From JAJFTV01 sp964426355 (lineage in GTDB: Bacteria; Chloroflexota; Anaerolineae; Anaerolineales; Anaerolineaceae): 21,808 nt of DNA. Positions 1 through 7,024 of this stretch are shown in pieces. Position 1 is the first letter of the stretch. Each line of letters starts with the position of its first letter. The position numbers and the translations under genes were made by a program. Location: the NCBI GenBank assembly GCA_964426355.1, contig CAYRRA010000063.1:1-21808 (forward strand), read 5' to 3'. The notes beneath the pieces were generated by a model that worked only from the letters and a program-made list of their open reading frames with translations, searched no databases and had not been told where the DNA came from.

Positions 1-1
1 G

Positions 2-808
2 GATGAGAAATTATTACGTCAAATGATCACCGAGCACACTCTTTCAATTATCTTCGTCCATTACGCTGATATTGGGTGTGAAATGGATGAAATATGTACC
101 CAGGCAAATAAATATGGACTGATAGTGATTGAAGATAATGCACATGGTTTGTTTGGTAAGTATAAAAGAAAACCACTTGGCACGTTAGGGGCACTTTCAA
201 CGTTAAGTTTTCATGAAACAAAAAATCTTTCTTGTGGTGAAGGCGGCGCATTGGTGATCAATGACCCAGCGTTGATAACACGAGCAGAATATATCCGAGA
301 AAAAGGCACCAATCGAAGCCGTTTTTATCGAGGAATGATTGACAAATACACCTGGGTGGATATTGGCTCCAGTTATCTCCCGTCTGATATATTGGCTGCG
401 ATTTTACTTGCTCAATTGGAACACAAAGAAAAGATACAGGCAAAACGCCAGATGATTTGGGAAAATTATCACCAAAACCTGCAATCATGGGCAAGAACAA
501 ATAGCGTTCAACTTCCTTCCGTTCCAGAAGAATGTACTCCTGCGTACCACATCTACTATATGCTCCTGCCCACATTACAACACAGGCAGGCAATGATTGA
601 ACACCTGCGTAGCCAGGGAATACTCTCGGTGTTTCACTACCTGCCGCTGCACCTTTCAGATATGGGACGGCAGTTCGGTGGAAAAGAAGGCGACTGTCCC
701 GTAACAGAGAATGTCAGCGACCGCTTGCTGCGCTTGCCTTTGCATTACCACATGACTCCTGAACAACAATCGTACGTGATAGAGAAAATCACCTCGGTAA
801 AAATTTGA
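2..808 (+). CDS. wecE: dTDP-4-amino-4,6-dideoxygalactose transaminase-like (5'-truncated)
   Basis: This is the 3' part of a PLP-dependent DegT/DnrJ/EryC1 aminotransferase. The open frame runs to the left edge of the window, so the start lies outside; the ATG at 23 is internal. About 268 residues are visible, against roughly 376 in E. coli WecE/RffA. The run SFHETKNLSCGEGGALVIND contains the lysine (after HET) that would hold PLP, and EDNAHG upstream is the usual cofactor-binding Asp region. Both closely match the WecE/RffA subfamily, which aminates dTDP-4-keto-6-deoxyglucose to dTDP-4-amino-4,6-dideoxygalactose for surface glycans in the cytoplasm. The rmlA and rmlB genes that make its substrate precursor lie at 16933-18926. 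No terminator precedes the leu attenuator region. Other 4-keto sugar aminotransferases share this fold, so the exact sugar product is inference. Confidence 0.85.
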   Translation, partial: DEKLLRQMITEHTLSIIFVHYADIGCEMDEICTQANKYGLIVIEDNAHGLFGKYKRKPLGTLGALSTLSFHETKNLSCGEGGALVINDPALITRAEYIREKGTNRSRFYRGMIDKYTWVDIGSSYLPSDILAAILLAQLEHKEKIQAKRQMIWENYHQNLQSWARTNSVQLPSVPEECTPAYHIYYMLLPTLQHRQAMIEHLRSQGILSVFHYLPLHLSDMGRQFGGKEGDCPVTENVSDRLLRLPLHYHMTPEQQSYVIEKITSVKI

Positions 809-820
809 ACCGAATCGCTA

Positions 821-848
821 TTGACAAAATCAGTCTTGTTCGTATAAT
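821..848 (+). promoter_or_regulatory. sigma-70-type promoter of the leu operon
   Basis: A perfect -35 TTGACA at 821-826 and a perfect -10 TATAAT at 843-848 are separated by 16 nt. Transcription would start near 855, about 11 nt before the first leader ATG at 867. It is the only strong promoter-like pair I see between wecE and leuA, so both attenuators should lie on the same transcript. Confidence 0.85.
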
Positions 849-866
849 GAAACAAATTAACGAAAC

Positions 867-935
867 ATGAATTCAAATTTCACTCTTGCCCTCTCCCTTA
901 TTATTATTGGTCTCTTGCTTAAGAGACGAGTTTAA
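867..935 (+). CDS. leu leader peptide 1 (attenuator control peptide, 22 aa)
   Basis: A 22-codon ORF starts with ATG 867 and ends with TAA at 933-935. It has the core LSLIIIGLLL: 6 Leu, 3 Ile and a terminal Val, so 10 of 22 residues are branched-chain. It begins about 11 nt after the predicted transcription start and has no clear Shine-Dalgarno, so initiation may be close to leaderless. The stop codon lies 3 nt before the antiterminator arm (939-947), and the terminator is 46 nt downstream. This is the usual layout of a ribosome-stalling control peptide: scarcity of Leu- or Ile-tRNA would hold the ribosome at 897-920, leaving 939-947 free to form the antiterminator. The role is inferred from position, composition and RNA folding by eye. 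Any protein function of the peptide itself is unlikely. Confidence 0.82.
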   Translation: MNSNFTLALSLIIIGLLLKRRV

Positions 936-950
936 TTTGGGATGGTCAAG
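885..950 (+). promoter_or_regulatory. possible 1:2 preemptor hairpin of attenuator 1
   Basis: Bases 885-897 (within the Leu codons) can pair imperfectly with 939-950: CTTG with CAAG, CC with GG, CCC with GGG, with small internal loops. Between them lies a perfect 7-bp hairpin, GTCTCTT (910-916) with AAGAGAC (921-927) and a GCTT loop. In classical attenuation such a 1:2 structure forms when the leader is not translated and prevents the antiterminator. Hand folding only; energies were not computed. Confidence 0.45.
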
Positions 951-993
951 CAGTCCTTTTTTTAGCAATCACAGTTTACCCAAAGACCACCCC
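939..993 (+). promoter_or_regulatory. antiterminator of attenuator 1
   Basis: GGGATGGTC at 939-947 pairs with GACCACCCC at 985-993 (8 of 9 positions, one A/C mismatch). The second arm is the 5' half of the terminator stem, so antiterminator and terminator exclude each other. A ribosome at the leader stop codon (933-935) would cover the first arm and favour termination. A ribosome stalled at the Leu/Ile cluster would not. Confidence 0.75.
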
Positions 994-1013
994 AACAAGG
1001 TGGTCTTTTTTTT
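982..1013 (+). terminator. intrinsic terminator of attenuator 1
   Basis: A perfect 10-bp stem AAAGACCACC (982-991) / GGTGGTCTTT (999-1008) with a 7-nt loop is followed by an uninterrupted T run to 1013. It sits 47 nt after the stop codon of leader peptide 1 and about 170 nt upstream of leuA. This is the attenuation site rather than an end for wecE, because its left arm is also the right arm of the antiterminator at 939-993. Confidence 0.88.
997..1003 (+). promoter_or_regulatory. candidate Shine-Dalgarno of leader peptide 2 inside terminator 1
   Basis: AAGGTGG at 997-1003 lies in the loop and 3' arm of terminator 1. It is 10 nt before the ATG at 1014 and 16 nt before the ATG at 1020. It is hidden when the terminator hairpin forms and free when the antiterminator (939-947 with 985-993) forms. 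It is the only purine-rich SD-like run upstream of leader 2. The spacing suits the ATG at 1014 best. Confidence 0.45.
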
Positions 1014-1109
1014 ATGGTGATGATGAAAACACAAACCTCTAACAGCATACTTATTATATCCCTTACTCTTTGCCTTCTTGAGATACATCATGAACGGTTG
1101 AGTGGATAA
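1014..1109 (+). CDS. leu leader peptide 2 (second attenuator control peptide, up to 31 aa)
   Basis: A second short ORF follows terminator 1 directly. Starts are possible at ATG 1014, GTG 1017, ATG 1020 or ATG 1023; the stop is TAA 1107-1109. Its core ILIISLTLCLLEI covers 1047-1085. In the 31-aa version there are 6 Leu, 4 Ile and 1 Val. Five of the six Leu codons are CTT and three of the four Ile codons are the usually rare ATA. The last codons (1095-1105) form the first arm of the second antiterminator. Stalling anywhere in 1050-1079 would therefore leave that arm exposed, while a ribosome reaching the stop would cover it. The control role is inferred from composition and geometry. Confidence 0.82.
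   Translation: MVMMKTQTSNSILIISLTLCLLEIHHERLSG
1061..1105 (+). promoter_or_regulatory. possible 1:2 preemptor hairpin of attenuator 2
   Basis: CC (1061-1062) and ACTC (1065-1068), inside the Ser-Leu-Thr-Leu codons, can pair with GAGTGG at 1100-1105 with a 2-nt bulge. This would occupy the antiterminator arm when the leader is not being translated. Hand folding only. Confidence 0.4.
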
Positions 1110-1146
1110 TATGGCAGGAGGATCAGAAGTGAAAGCCGCTCAACCG
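1095..1146 (+). promoter_or_regulatory. antiterminator of attenuator 2
   Basis: CGGTTGAGTGG at 1095-1105 pairs over 11 consecutive positions with CCGCTCAACCG at 1136-1146, with one G/U wobble. The right arm includes most of the 5' half of terminator 2, so the two structures are mutually exclusive. The left arm overlaps codons 28-31 of leader peptide 2. This is the strongest single piece of evidence that the second unit is a true attenuator and not a simple terminator. Confidence 0.82.
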
Positions 1147-1161
1147 ATGAGCGGCTTTTTT
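1132..1161 (+). terminator. intrinsic terminator of attenuator 2
   Basis: A perfect 10-bp stem AAAGCCGCTC (1132-1141) / GAGCGGCTTT (1149-1158) with a 7-nt loop is followed by T to 1161. It ends 22 nt before the leuA start and directly precedes the leuA ribosome-binding site. Stem length, loop length and the AAAG...CTTT ends match terminator 1, although the stem cores differ. Confidence 0.88.
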
Positions 1162-1183
1162 CATACTACATAAAGGAGCTAAA

Positions 1184-2794
1184 ATGGATAACTATGTAAG
1201 GATTTTTGACACAACACTGCGCGATGGTGAGCAATCACCCGGGGCAACCTTGACCTCACCGGAAAAAACTGAAATTGCCCGGGCGCTATCTAAGCTGGGT
1301 GTGGATATTATTGAAGCAGGTTTCCCGGCAGCATCACCTGATGACCTTGAAGCAGTGCGCAGGATAGCAATAGAAATCGGTCAACAAAAACCGGGGGAAA
1401 AACCGATCATAATTTGCGGATTAGCGCGCGCACACCCATCAGACATAGAAAAAGCCTGGGAAGCAGTCAAGGAAGCCTCGCATCCTCGTATTCACACCTT
1501 CATTGCAACTTCGCCAATTCACATGAAATATAAATTAAAAATGGAGCCTGATGCAGTAATCGAGCGAGCCATCCAAATGGTAACGTATGCGCGATCGCTA
1601 TGTGATGATATCGAGTTCAGCCCTGAAGATGCCGGGCGAAGCGAGCCTGAATTTCTCTATCGCATTTTAACTGAGGTGATCAAAGCTGGTGCAACCACAT
1701 TGAACATTCCAGATACAGTCGGTTATACAACACCAGAGGAGTTTGGGAAACTTATCTCGGATATCCGGAAAAACACAGATGGCATTCAAAACTGCATTAT
1801 ATCCGTGCATTGTCACAACGATTTAGGAATGGCAACCGCAAATACATTAGCTGGGATTACAGCAGGTGCAAGGCAAGTTGAAGTAACCATAAACGGCATC
1901 GGGGAGAGAGCAGGAAACACCTCGCTGGAAGAAGTGGTTATGGCGCTGCATACCCGAAAACCGGTATTCCAACTGGAAACAGGGATAGACACCACACAAA
2001 TTTCTCGCACCAGCAAATTGGTCAGTAATTACACTGGTATCGTCGTGCAGCCAAACAAAGCGATTGTTGGCGCTAATGCGTTTGCACATGAAGCCGGCAT
2101 TCATCAGGACGGAATGTTGAAAAATCAGCAAACTTATGAGATCATGCGCCCTGAAACTATTGGGCTATCACAAAGCCAACTAGTCTTGGGAAAACATTCC
2201 GGTAAACATGCGCTTAAAGTCCGCCTAGAGCAATTGGGGATTGATATTGATGAAAACGAACTGCTGAAAGTCTTTGAGCGTTTCAAAGCTTTGGCAGATA
2301 AAAAGAAAATCATCATGGATGCTGACCTGGAAGCATTGGTTTCCGATGAGATGTATCAACCAGAAGAAATCTATAAACTTGATGGTCTGCAAGTCACTTG
2401 CGGCACTATGGGAATGCCCACAGCTACTGTCAGGTTAACCGGGCAAGAAAACCAGGTGTATGTGCAATCGGCTGTCGGCACAGGACCGGTAGATGCCGTA
2501 TACAAAGCCATCGATCAGGTCATTCAGACCCCAATCGAACTGGTTGAATTTAGCATTCACGGGATTACTGAAGGTGTCGATGCACTTGGTGAAGTCACAG
2601 TGAGGATTAAAGGGAATAATCATGAAAATGTCCTTCATGCACATAAGGAACATCTCAACCCTCGCACCTTTGGCGGATATGGAACAGATACCGATATTAT
2701 CGTGGCAAGCGCCAAGGCATATATGTCTGCCCTCAACAAATTACTTGCTTTCAAAGAAGACCATAAGAACAAAAACGGAAATTCCGCAGGCTAA
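1184..2794 (+). CDS. leuA: 2-isopropylmalate synthase
   Basis: The enzyme condenses acetyl-CoA with 2-ketoisovalerate, the committed step of leucine synthesis, in the cytoplasm. The 536 residues fit LeuA (about 520). The N-terminal TIM barrel has TLRDGEQSPG (11-20) with the catalytic Arg/Asp. HCHND (209-213) supplies His209 and His211 as metal ligands, and GIGERAGNT (238-246) ends the active site. The C-terminal part, from about residue 390, corresponds to the LeuA allosteric domain that binds leucine, so feedback inhibition probably adds to attenuation. The start has a clear AAAGGAG seven nucleotides upstream. leuC follows in the same operon after a gap of about 67 nt. Citramalate and homocitrate synthases are related, but the adjacent leuCDB genes and overall similarity favour LeuA. 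Confidence 0.96.
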   Translation: MDNYVRIFDTTLRDGEQSPGATLTSPEKTEIARALSKLGVDIIEAGFPAASPDDLEAVRRIAIEIGQQKPGEKPIIICGLARAHPSDIEKAWEAVKEASHPRIHTFIATSPIHMKYKLKMEPDAVIERAIQMVTYARSLCDDIEFSPEDAGRSEPEFLYRILTEVIKAGATTLNIPDTVGYTTPEEFGKLISDIRKNTDGIQNCIISVHCHNDLGMATANTLAGITAGARQVEVTINGIGERAGNTSLEEVVMALHTRKPVFQLETGIDTTQISRTSKLVSNYTGIVVQPNKAIVGANAFAHEAGIHQDGMLKNQQTYEIMRPETIGLSQSQLVLGKHSGKHALKVRLEQLGIDIDENELLKVFERFKALADKKKIIMDADLEALVSDEMYQPEEIYKLDGLQVTCGTMGMPTATVRLTGQENQVYVQSAVGTGPVDAVYKAIDQVIQTPIELVEFSIHGITEGVDALGEVTVRIKGNNHENVLHAHKEHLNPRTFGGYGTDTDIIVASAKAYMSALNKLLAFKEDHKNKNGNSAG

Positions 2795-2861
2795 GCTCAG
2801 AAAAAACGCATAATAAATAGACTTTCAACAGATGACAGAAGAACAGGAGATAACACAAACG

Positions 2862-4292
2862 ATGAAAGAACATCAACCCAGAACACTGCTCGACAAAATC
2901 TGGGATGCGCACATTGTTCAGCAGGAAAATGAAGCACCAGCCATTTTGTACATTGACCTTCACCTCATTCATGAAGTCACTTCTCCCCAGGCATTCGACG
3001 AATTGCGGAAACGGAAATTAATAATTCATCGCCCAGGCAAAACCTTCGCGACCATCGACCATTCTGTACCCACTCGCACCCAAGACGGTACCGGTAATGA
3101 CCGCATGGTTTTTGCTGACGAACTGGCACGTGCACAAATTAAACGGCTAGAAGAGAACTGTGCTGAGCACAATATCACCTTATTCGGTCTTCAAGACGAC
3201 AGGCAAGGGATTGTCCATGTAATTGGTCCAGAATTGGGTCTCACACAACCCGGTATGACCGTTGTTTGCGGCGATAGTCACACAGCCACGCACGGCGCAT
3301 TCGGATGCCTTGCTTTTGGAATTGGTACAAGCGAGGTGGGACATGTGCTTGCCACCCAATGTCTCCTGCAAAACAAGCCGAAAGCCTGCCGGGTATCGCT
3401 GAATGGAAAACGACGTATTGGCGTGACAGCAAAGGATGTGATCCTGAAGGTAATTCAGCAAATGGGCGTCGATTACGGTGTGGGATATGCCTTTGAGTAT
3501 TCAGGCGAAGCCATCAACAACATGAACTTGGATGAACGAATGACCATCTGCAACATGTCCATAGAGGCTGGAGCACGCAGCGGGTTGATTGCCCCAGATG
3601 AAGAAACGTTCAGATATTTGATGGGTAAGCCATTTTCACCTCAAGGAATCGAATGGGAAGAAGCGGTGGAGAAGTGGAAACGGCTGCATTCCGACGTAGG
3701 CGCAGTTTTTGATAAAGAAATCAAATTGGACTTATCCGACCTTGAGCCAATGATTACATACGGTACAAACCCGTCAATGAGCATACCGATTACGGGAGAA
3801 ATCCCTTCACCTACCAATGATTATGGTGAAGGACAAACAGAGCAATTGGAGAGCGCTTTGCAGTACATGGGTTTTTCTCCTGGTGAGCGTTTATTGGGTA
3901 AACCCATTGATACTGTATTCATCGGTAGCTGTACCAATGGCAGGCTGTCGGATTTTCAGGATGCAGCGAATATTTTCAGGAACAGGAGAGTCGCTCCCAA
4001 TGTGCAGGTACTAGTTGTTCCGGGTTCGCAGCAAGTTAAACAACAGGCGGAGGAACTTGGTTTAGACCAGGTTTTCAAACAAGCCGGTGCAGAATGGCGC
4101 GAACCTGGATGCAGCATGTGCATTGCCATGAACGGAGATCAATTATCTCCCTACCACTATGCCATCAGCACTTCCAATCGAAATTTTGAGGGCAGGCAGG
4201 GAAAAAATGGAAGAACGCTGCTTGCCAGCCCAATTACTGCTGCAGCCGCAGCGGTAACCGGCTGTATTACCGATCCACGCACACTACTGTAA
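2862..4292 (+). CDS. leuC: 3-isopropylmalate dehydratase, large subunit
   Basis: With LeuD this Fe-S enzyme isomerises 2-isopropylmalate to 3-isopropylmalate. It is an aconitase-family protein of 476 residues from the start chosen here. The cluster ligands are visible in GSCTNGR (about 3930) and PGCSMCIAMN (about 4110-4135), and GDSHTATHGAFG lies earlier. The frame is open from an ATG at 2832, but that has no ribosome-binding site. ATG 2862 is preceded by AGGAGA at 2845-2850 and gives an N-terminus (RTLLDKIWDAH) that begins where other LeuC proteins begin. leuD starts 18 nt downstream, as expected for subunits made together. Confidence 0.95.
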   Translation: MKEHQPRTLLDKIWDAHIVQQENEAPAILYIDLHLIHEVTSPQAFDELRKRKLIIHRPGKTFATIDHSVPTRTQDGTGNDRMVFADELARAQIKRLEENCAEHNITLFGLQDDRQGIVHVIGPELGLTQPGMTVVCGDSHTATHGAFGCLAFGIGTSEVGHVLATQCLLQNKPKACRVSLNGKRRIGVTAKDVILKVIQQMGVDYGVGYAFEYSGEAINNMNLDERMTICNMSIEAGARSGLIAPDEETFRYLMGKPFSPQGIEWEEAVEKWKRLHSDVGAVFDKEIKLDLSDLEPMITYGTNPSMSIPITGEIPSPTNDYGEGQTEQLESALQYMGFSPGERLLGKPIDTVFIGSCTNGRLSDFQDAANIFRNRRVAPNVQVLVVPGSQQVKQQAEELGLDQVFKQAGAEWREPGCSMCIAMNGDQLSPYHYAISTSNRNFEGRQGKNGRTLLASPITAAAAAVTGCITDPRTLL

Positions 4293-4310
4293 GCCAATGA
4301 GAGGCTGAAT

Positions 4311-4907
4311 ATGAATGAAAAATTGGAGACTATCGTCTCAACCGTTATCCCCTACATTAAAGATAATGTCGATACAGACCAGATTATCCCGGCGCGATTT
4401 TTGAAAATTACCACAAAAGCAGGGCTGGGAGAACATTTATTTGAAGATTTGCGTTATGCCCAGCAGGGAAAACCCAACCCCGAGTTTATCCTCAATCAGC
4501 CTGCGGCAAAGTCAGCAAAAATCCTTCTGACTGGTGAAAATTTTGGGTGTGGCTCATCTCGCGAACATGCACCCTGGGCATTGCAAGATTTCGGCTTTCA
4601 AGCAATCATTGCCCGGTCTTTCGCTGATATTTTCCGCAATAACGCGGTAAAAAACGGGATCCTTCCCGTTTGTTTGGATGAAAGTGAATATTCAATCATG
4701 CAGGATACCTTACAGGAGATACCCGATATGATGATTCATATCGATATCGCCGGCGAAATCATTTACCTTCCTACGGGTGAAAAAATCAGTTTTTCACTTG
4801 ACCCATTTACGAAACATTGCTTTATCAATGGAATGGATGACCTGCAATACCTGATATCGCGCATCGAAGTTATCAATGCCTATGAAACAGGTATTTTGAA
4901 AGAATAA
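4311..4907 (+). CDS. leuD: 3-isopropylmalate dehydratase, small subunit
   Basis: This is the swivelling-domain partner of LeuC; the two form the isopropylmalate isomerase heterodimer. The 198 residues match bacterial LeuD. DNVDTDQIIPARFL near the N-terminus and NFGCGSSREHAPWAL around residues 77-91 are family signatures, the latter binding the substrate carboxylate. GAGAGGCTGAAT upstream gives a modest ribosome-binding site. It sits between leuC and leuB in the operon, with gaps of about 20 nt on each side. Confidence 0.96.
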   Translation: MNEKLETIVSTVIPYIKDNVDTDQIIPARFLKITTKAGLGEHLFEDLRYAQQGKPNPEFILNQPAAKSAKILLTGENFGCGSSREHAPWALQDFGFQAIIARSFADIFRNNAVKNGILPVCLDESEYSIMQDTLQEIPDMMIHIDIAGEIIYLPTGEKISFSLDPFTKHCFINGMDDLQYLISRIEVINAYETGILKE

Positions 4908-4929
4908 AAAAATCACATAGGAGAATTAC

Positions 4930-6000
4930 ATGCATGCAAAGATTGTTGTACTGGCAGGTGATGGGATTGGCAAAGAAGTATGCCAACAAGCTGAAAGAGC
5001 GCTTGCAACAGTAGGAGAAAAGTATGATCATCATTTTGCTTTTGAGCACCACTTGATTGGTGGTATTGCCATTGAAAAAACTGGCGTTCCGCTTCCGCCT
5101 GCTACCGTAGAAGCCTGCCAATCAGCCGATGCTATACTTCTGGGCGCCGTTGGCGATCCACGCTGGAACGACCCTCTGCTCAAAATCAGACCAGAACAAG
5201 GTCTTCTGGATTTACGAAAAGAGATGAATGTATTTTGCAATCTTCGCCCAGTAAAAGTGTTTCCTGGCACGATTCACCTGTCACCCTTGAGAGAAGACAG
5301 GTTAACGAATGTCGACTTTTTGGTTGTCCGCGAACTGACTGGTGGACTTTATTTTGGCAAGCCTCGGCGTCTGGAAAATTATCAAGATGGTTGGCGTGCA
5401 GTGGATACGATGGTCTATACGGATAAGGAAATCGAACGCATCACACGGAAAGCATTTGAGTTTGCAGGAAAGAGAAAGAAAAAGGTGACATCCATTGACA
5501 AAGCCAATGTGCTTGAATGTTCGCGTTTATGGAGAAGAGTGGTCACTGAAATCGCTCAGGAATATCCAGACATTGAGCTGGACCACATGTTGGTTGATTC
5601 TGCTGCGATGCGCCTGATAAGCAACCCCGACCAGTTTGACGTAATTCTTACAGAAAATATGTTTGGGGATATTCTGACAGACGAGGCTTCGGTTTTATCA
5701 GGCTCTTTGGGTTTGCTTCCATCTGCTTCTGTTGGAGGTGGAACAAATGGCATCTTTGAGCCGATTCATGGCTCAGCACCTGATATTGCAGGGTTGAATA
5801 TCGCCAATCCAGTTGGCACGATATTAAGTTCAGCCATGCTGCTTCGTTTCAGTCTTTCTCTTGAAAAAGAAGCCGATGAAATTGAACAGGCGATCGAACA
5901 TGTCTTCGTAGCAGGGCATTTCACCCATGACCTTGGTGGAACCTTGAGTACAACGGAGATTGGAGACGAAATTATCAATATCTTAGAAAGGGCAATCTGA
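4930..6000 (+). CDS. leuB: 3-isopropylmalate dehydrogenase
   Basis: The enzyme oxidises and decarboxylates 3-isopropylmalate to 2-ketoisocaproate with NAD+. It has 356 residues, the usual LeuB length. The N-terminus (KIVVLAGDGIGKEV) and ENMFGDILTDEASVLSGSLG, the metal and substrate-binding stretch typical of isocitrate/isopropylmalate dehydrogenases, are both clear. EPIHGSAPDIAG near residue 277 is the cofactor-loop motif with the Asp expected for NAD+ preference. Start ATG 4930 follows ATAGGAGA. Its TGA overlaps the ATG of ilvE by one base, implying coupled translation. Confidence 0.96.
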   Translation: MHAKIVVLAGDGIGKEVCQQAERALATVGEKYDHHFAFEHHLIGGIAIEKTGVPLPPATVEACQSADAILLGAVGDPRWNDPLLKIRPEQGLLDLRKEMNVFCNLRPVKVFPGTIHLSPLREDRLTNVDFLVVRELTGGLYFGKPRRLENYQDGWRAVDTMVYTDKEIERITRKAFEFAGKRKKKVTSIDKANVLECSRLWRRVVTEIAQEYPDIELDHMLVDSAAMRLISNPDQFDVILTENMFGDILTDEASVLSGSLGLLPSASVGGGTNGIFEPIHGSAPDIAGLNIANPVGTILSSAMLLRFSLSLEKEADEIEQAIEHVFVAGHFTHDLGGTLSTTEIGDEIINILERAI

Positions 6001-6917
6001 TGGCAATCAAATCAAAATATATCTGGATCAATGGTGAGTTATTGGATTATGAGAATGCAACCATCCATTTTCTTAATCCAACCATGCACTATGGCGCTGC
6101 AACATTCGAGGGTATCCGTGCATACTCCACCGCTAAAGGTGCGGCAGTATTCAGGCTCAAGGAGCACATCGAACGGCTTTTTGAATCGTGTAGAGTTTTA
6201 GGTATTCGCGAGTTCGATTTTTCGGTGGATCAAATTATTGAAGCAACTTGCCAGGTGGTCAAAGAAAATGGCTTCACAGAATGTTACATACGCCCATTGG
6301 TCTATTTTACCGGTGAGAGCATGGGGTTGAACCTGGACGCTTACAAAGTCAACTTTGGTATTGCAGCGTGGGAGTGGGGGAATTATCTGGGTGAAGAATC
6401 ACGAGCAAAAGGCGTGCGCGCCTGCGTTTCCTCCTTTACGCGTCTGCACCCCAATGCCTCCATGACAAAAGCAAAAATTTCCGGCAACTATGCTAACAGT
6501 ATCCTGGCAAAAACCGAGTCAGTTCGACTCGGTTTTGATGAAGCAATTATGCTCGATCCAGAAGGATATGTTTCAGAATGCACTGGTGAAAATCTTTTCC
6601 TGGTAAAAGATAAAGAAATTATTGCATCTCCGATTACATCCACTTTAGAGGGTATCACCCGCAATACCATCATTACACTGGCTCGAGATCATCAAATCGC
6701 TGTCCGGGAAATGAAAATATCCAGAGACCAACTTTATACAGCAGATGAAGTATTTTTGTGTGGAACTGCCGCTGAGGTCATCGGGATCAGCGAAATCGAT
6801 TTTCGAAAAATTGGAATTGGAATGATGGGAGAGATCACGGCTTCACTACAGCAGGAGTATATTAAAGCTGTACATGGAGAATCGCCCAGATCAAAGGAGT
6901 GGCTTACTGTTGCCTGA
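6000..6917 (+). CDS. ilvE: branched-chain amino acid aminotransferase
   Basis: This class IV PLP aminotransferase performs the last step of leucine synthesis (2-ketoisocaproate to leucine) and equally of isoleucine and valine. That broader role fits the Ile- and Val-containing leader peptides upstream. It has 305 residues. The N-terminal MHYGAATFEGIRAY motif, the predicted PLP lysine at about residue 159 in AKISGNYANSILAK, and GTAAEVIGISEID near the C-terminus are characteristic of IlvE. The start overlaps the leuB stop (TGATG). A long hairpin terminator follows at 6983-7020. D-amino acid transaminase and 4-amino-4-deoxychorismate lyase are relatives, but the EGIR motif and the operon support IlvE. 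Confidence 0.95.
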   Translation: MAIKSKYIWINGELLDYENATIHFLNPTMHYGAATFEGIRAYSTAKGAAVFRLKEHIERLFESCRVLGIREFDFSVDQIIEATCQVVKENGFTECYIRPLVYFTGESMGLNLDAYKVNFGIAAWEWGNYLGEESRAKGVRACVSSFTRLHPNASMTKAKISGNYANSILAKTESVRLGFDEAIMLDPEGYVSECTGENLFLVKDKEIIASPITSTLEGITRNTIITLARDHQIAVREMKISRDQLYTADEVFLCGTAAEVIGISEIDFRKIGIGMMGEITASLQQEYIKAVHGESPRSKEWLTVA

Positions 6918-6982
6918 ACATTAACACCCCTCGCTCAATTTGTCCAACATGAGCGGATTACAGAGGAGAGATGTTTAGTAAT

Positions 6983-7020
6983 ACAGAAAAAGCTCTGGTA
7001 GTAACCAGGGCTTTTTCTGT
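6983..7020. terminator. bidirectional terminator between ilvE and folB
   Basis: A 17-bp inverted repeat joins 6983-6999 (ACAGAAAAAGCTCTGGT) to 7004-7020 (ACCAGGGCTTTTTCTGT), with a 4-nt loop and one G/U. A/T tracts on both sides let it work for the leu operon (plus) and for the tlpA-lgt-folB operon (minus), which converge here. A smaller 6-bp dyad (6932-6937 with 6950-6955) upstream has no T-tract. Confidence 0.9.
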
Positions 7021-7024
7021 TTGT

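Noticed and set aside
809..1183. T-box riboswitch before leuA
   Set aside because: The T-box sequence and specifier-stem layout are not visible. The two leader ORFs with matching antiterminators explain the region better.
2832..2861. Ten-codon N-terminal extension of leuC
   Set aside because: No SD before ATG 2832. AGGAGA before ATG 2862 and family alignment favour the later start.
6932..6955. CGCTCA/TGAGCG dyad after ilvE as a terminator
   Set aside because: Only 6 bp with a 12-nt loop and no T-tract. The 17-bp hairpin at 6983-7020 is the clear terminator.
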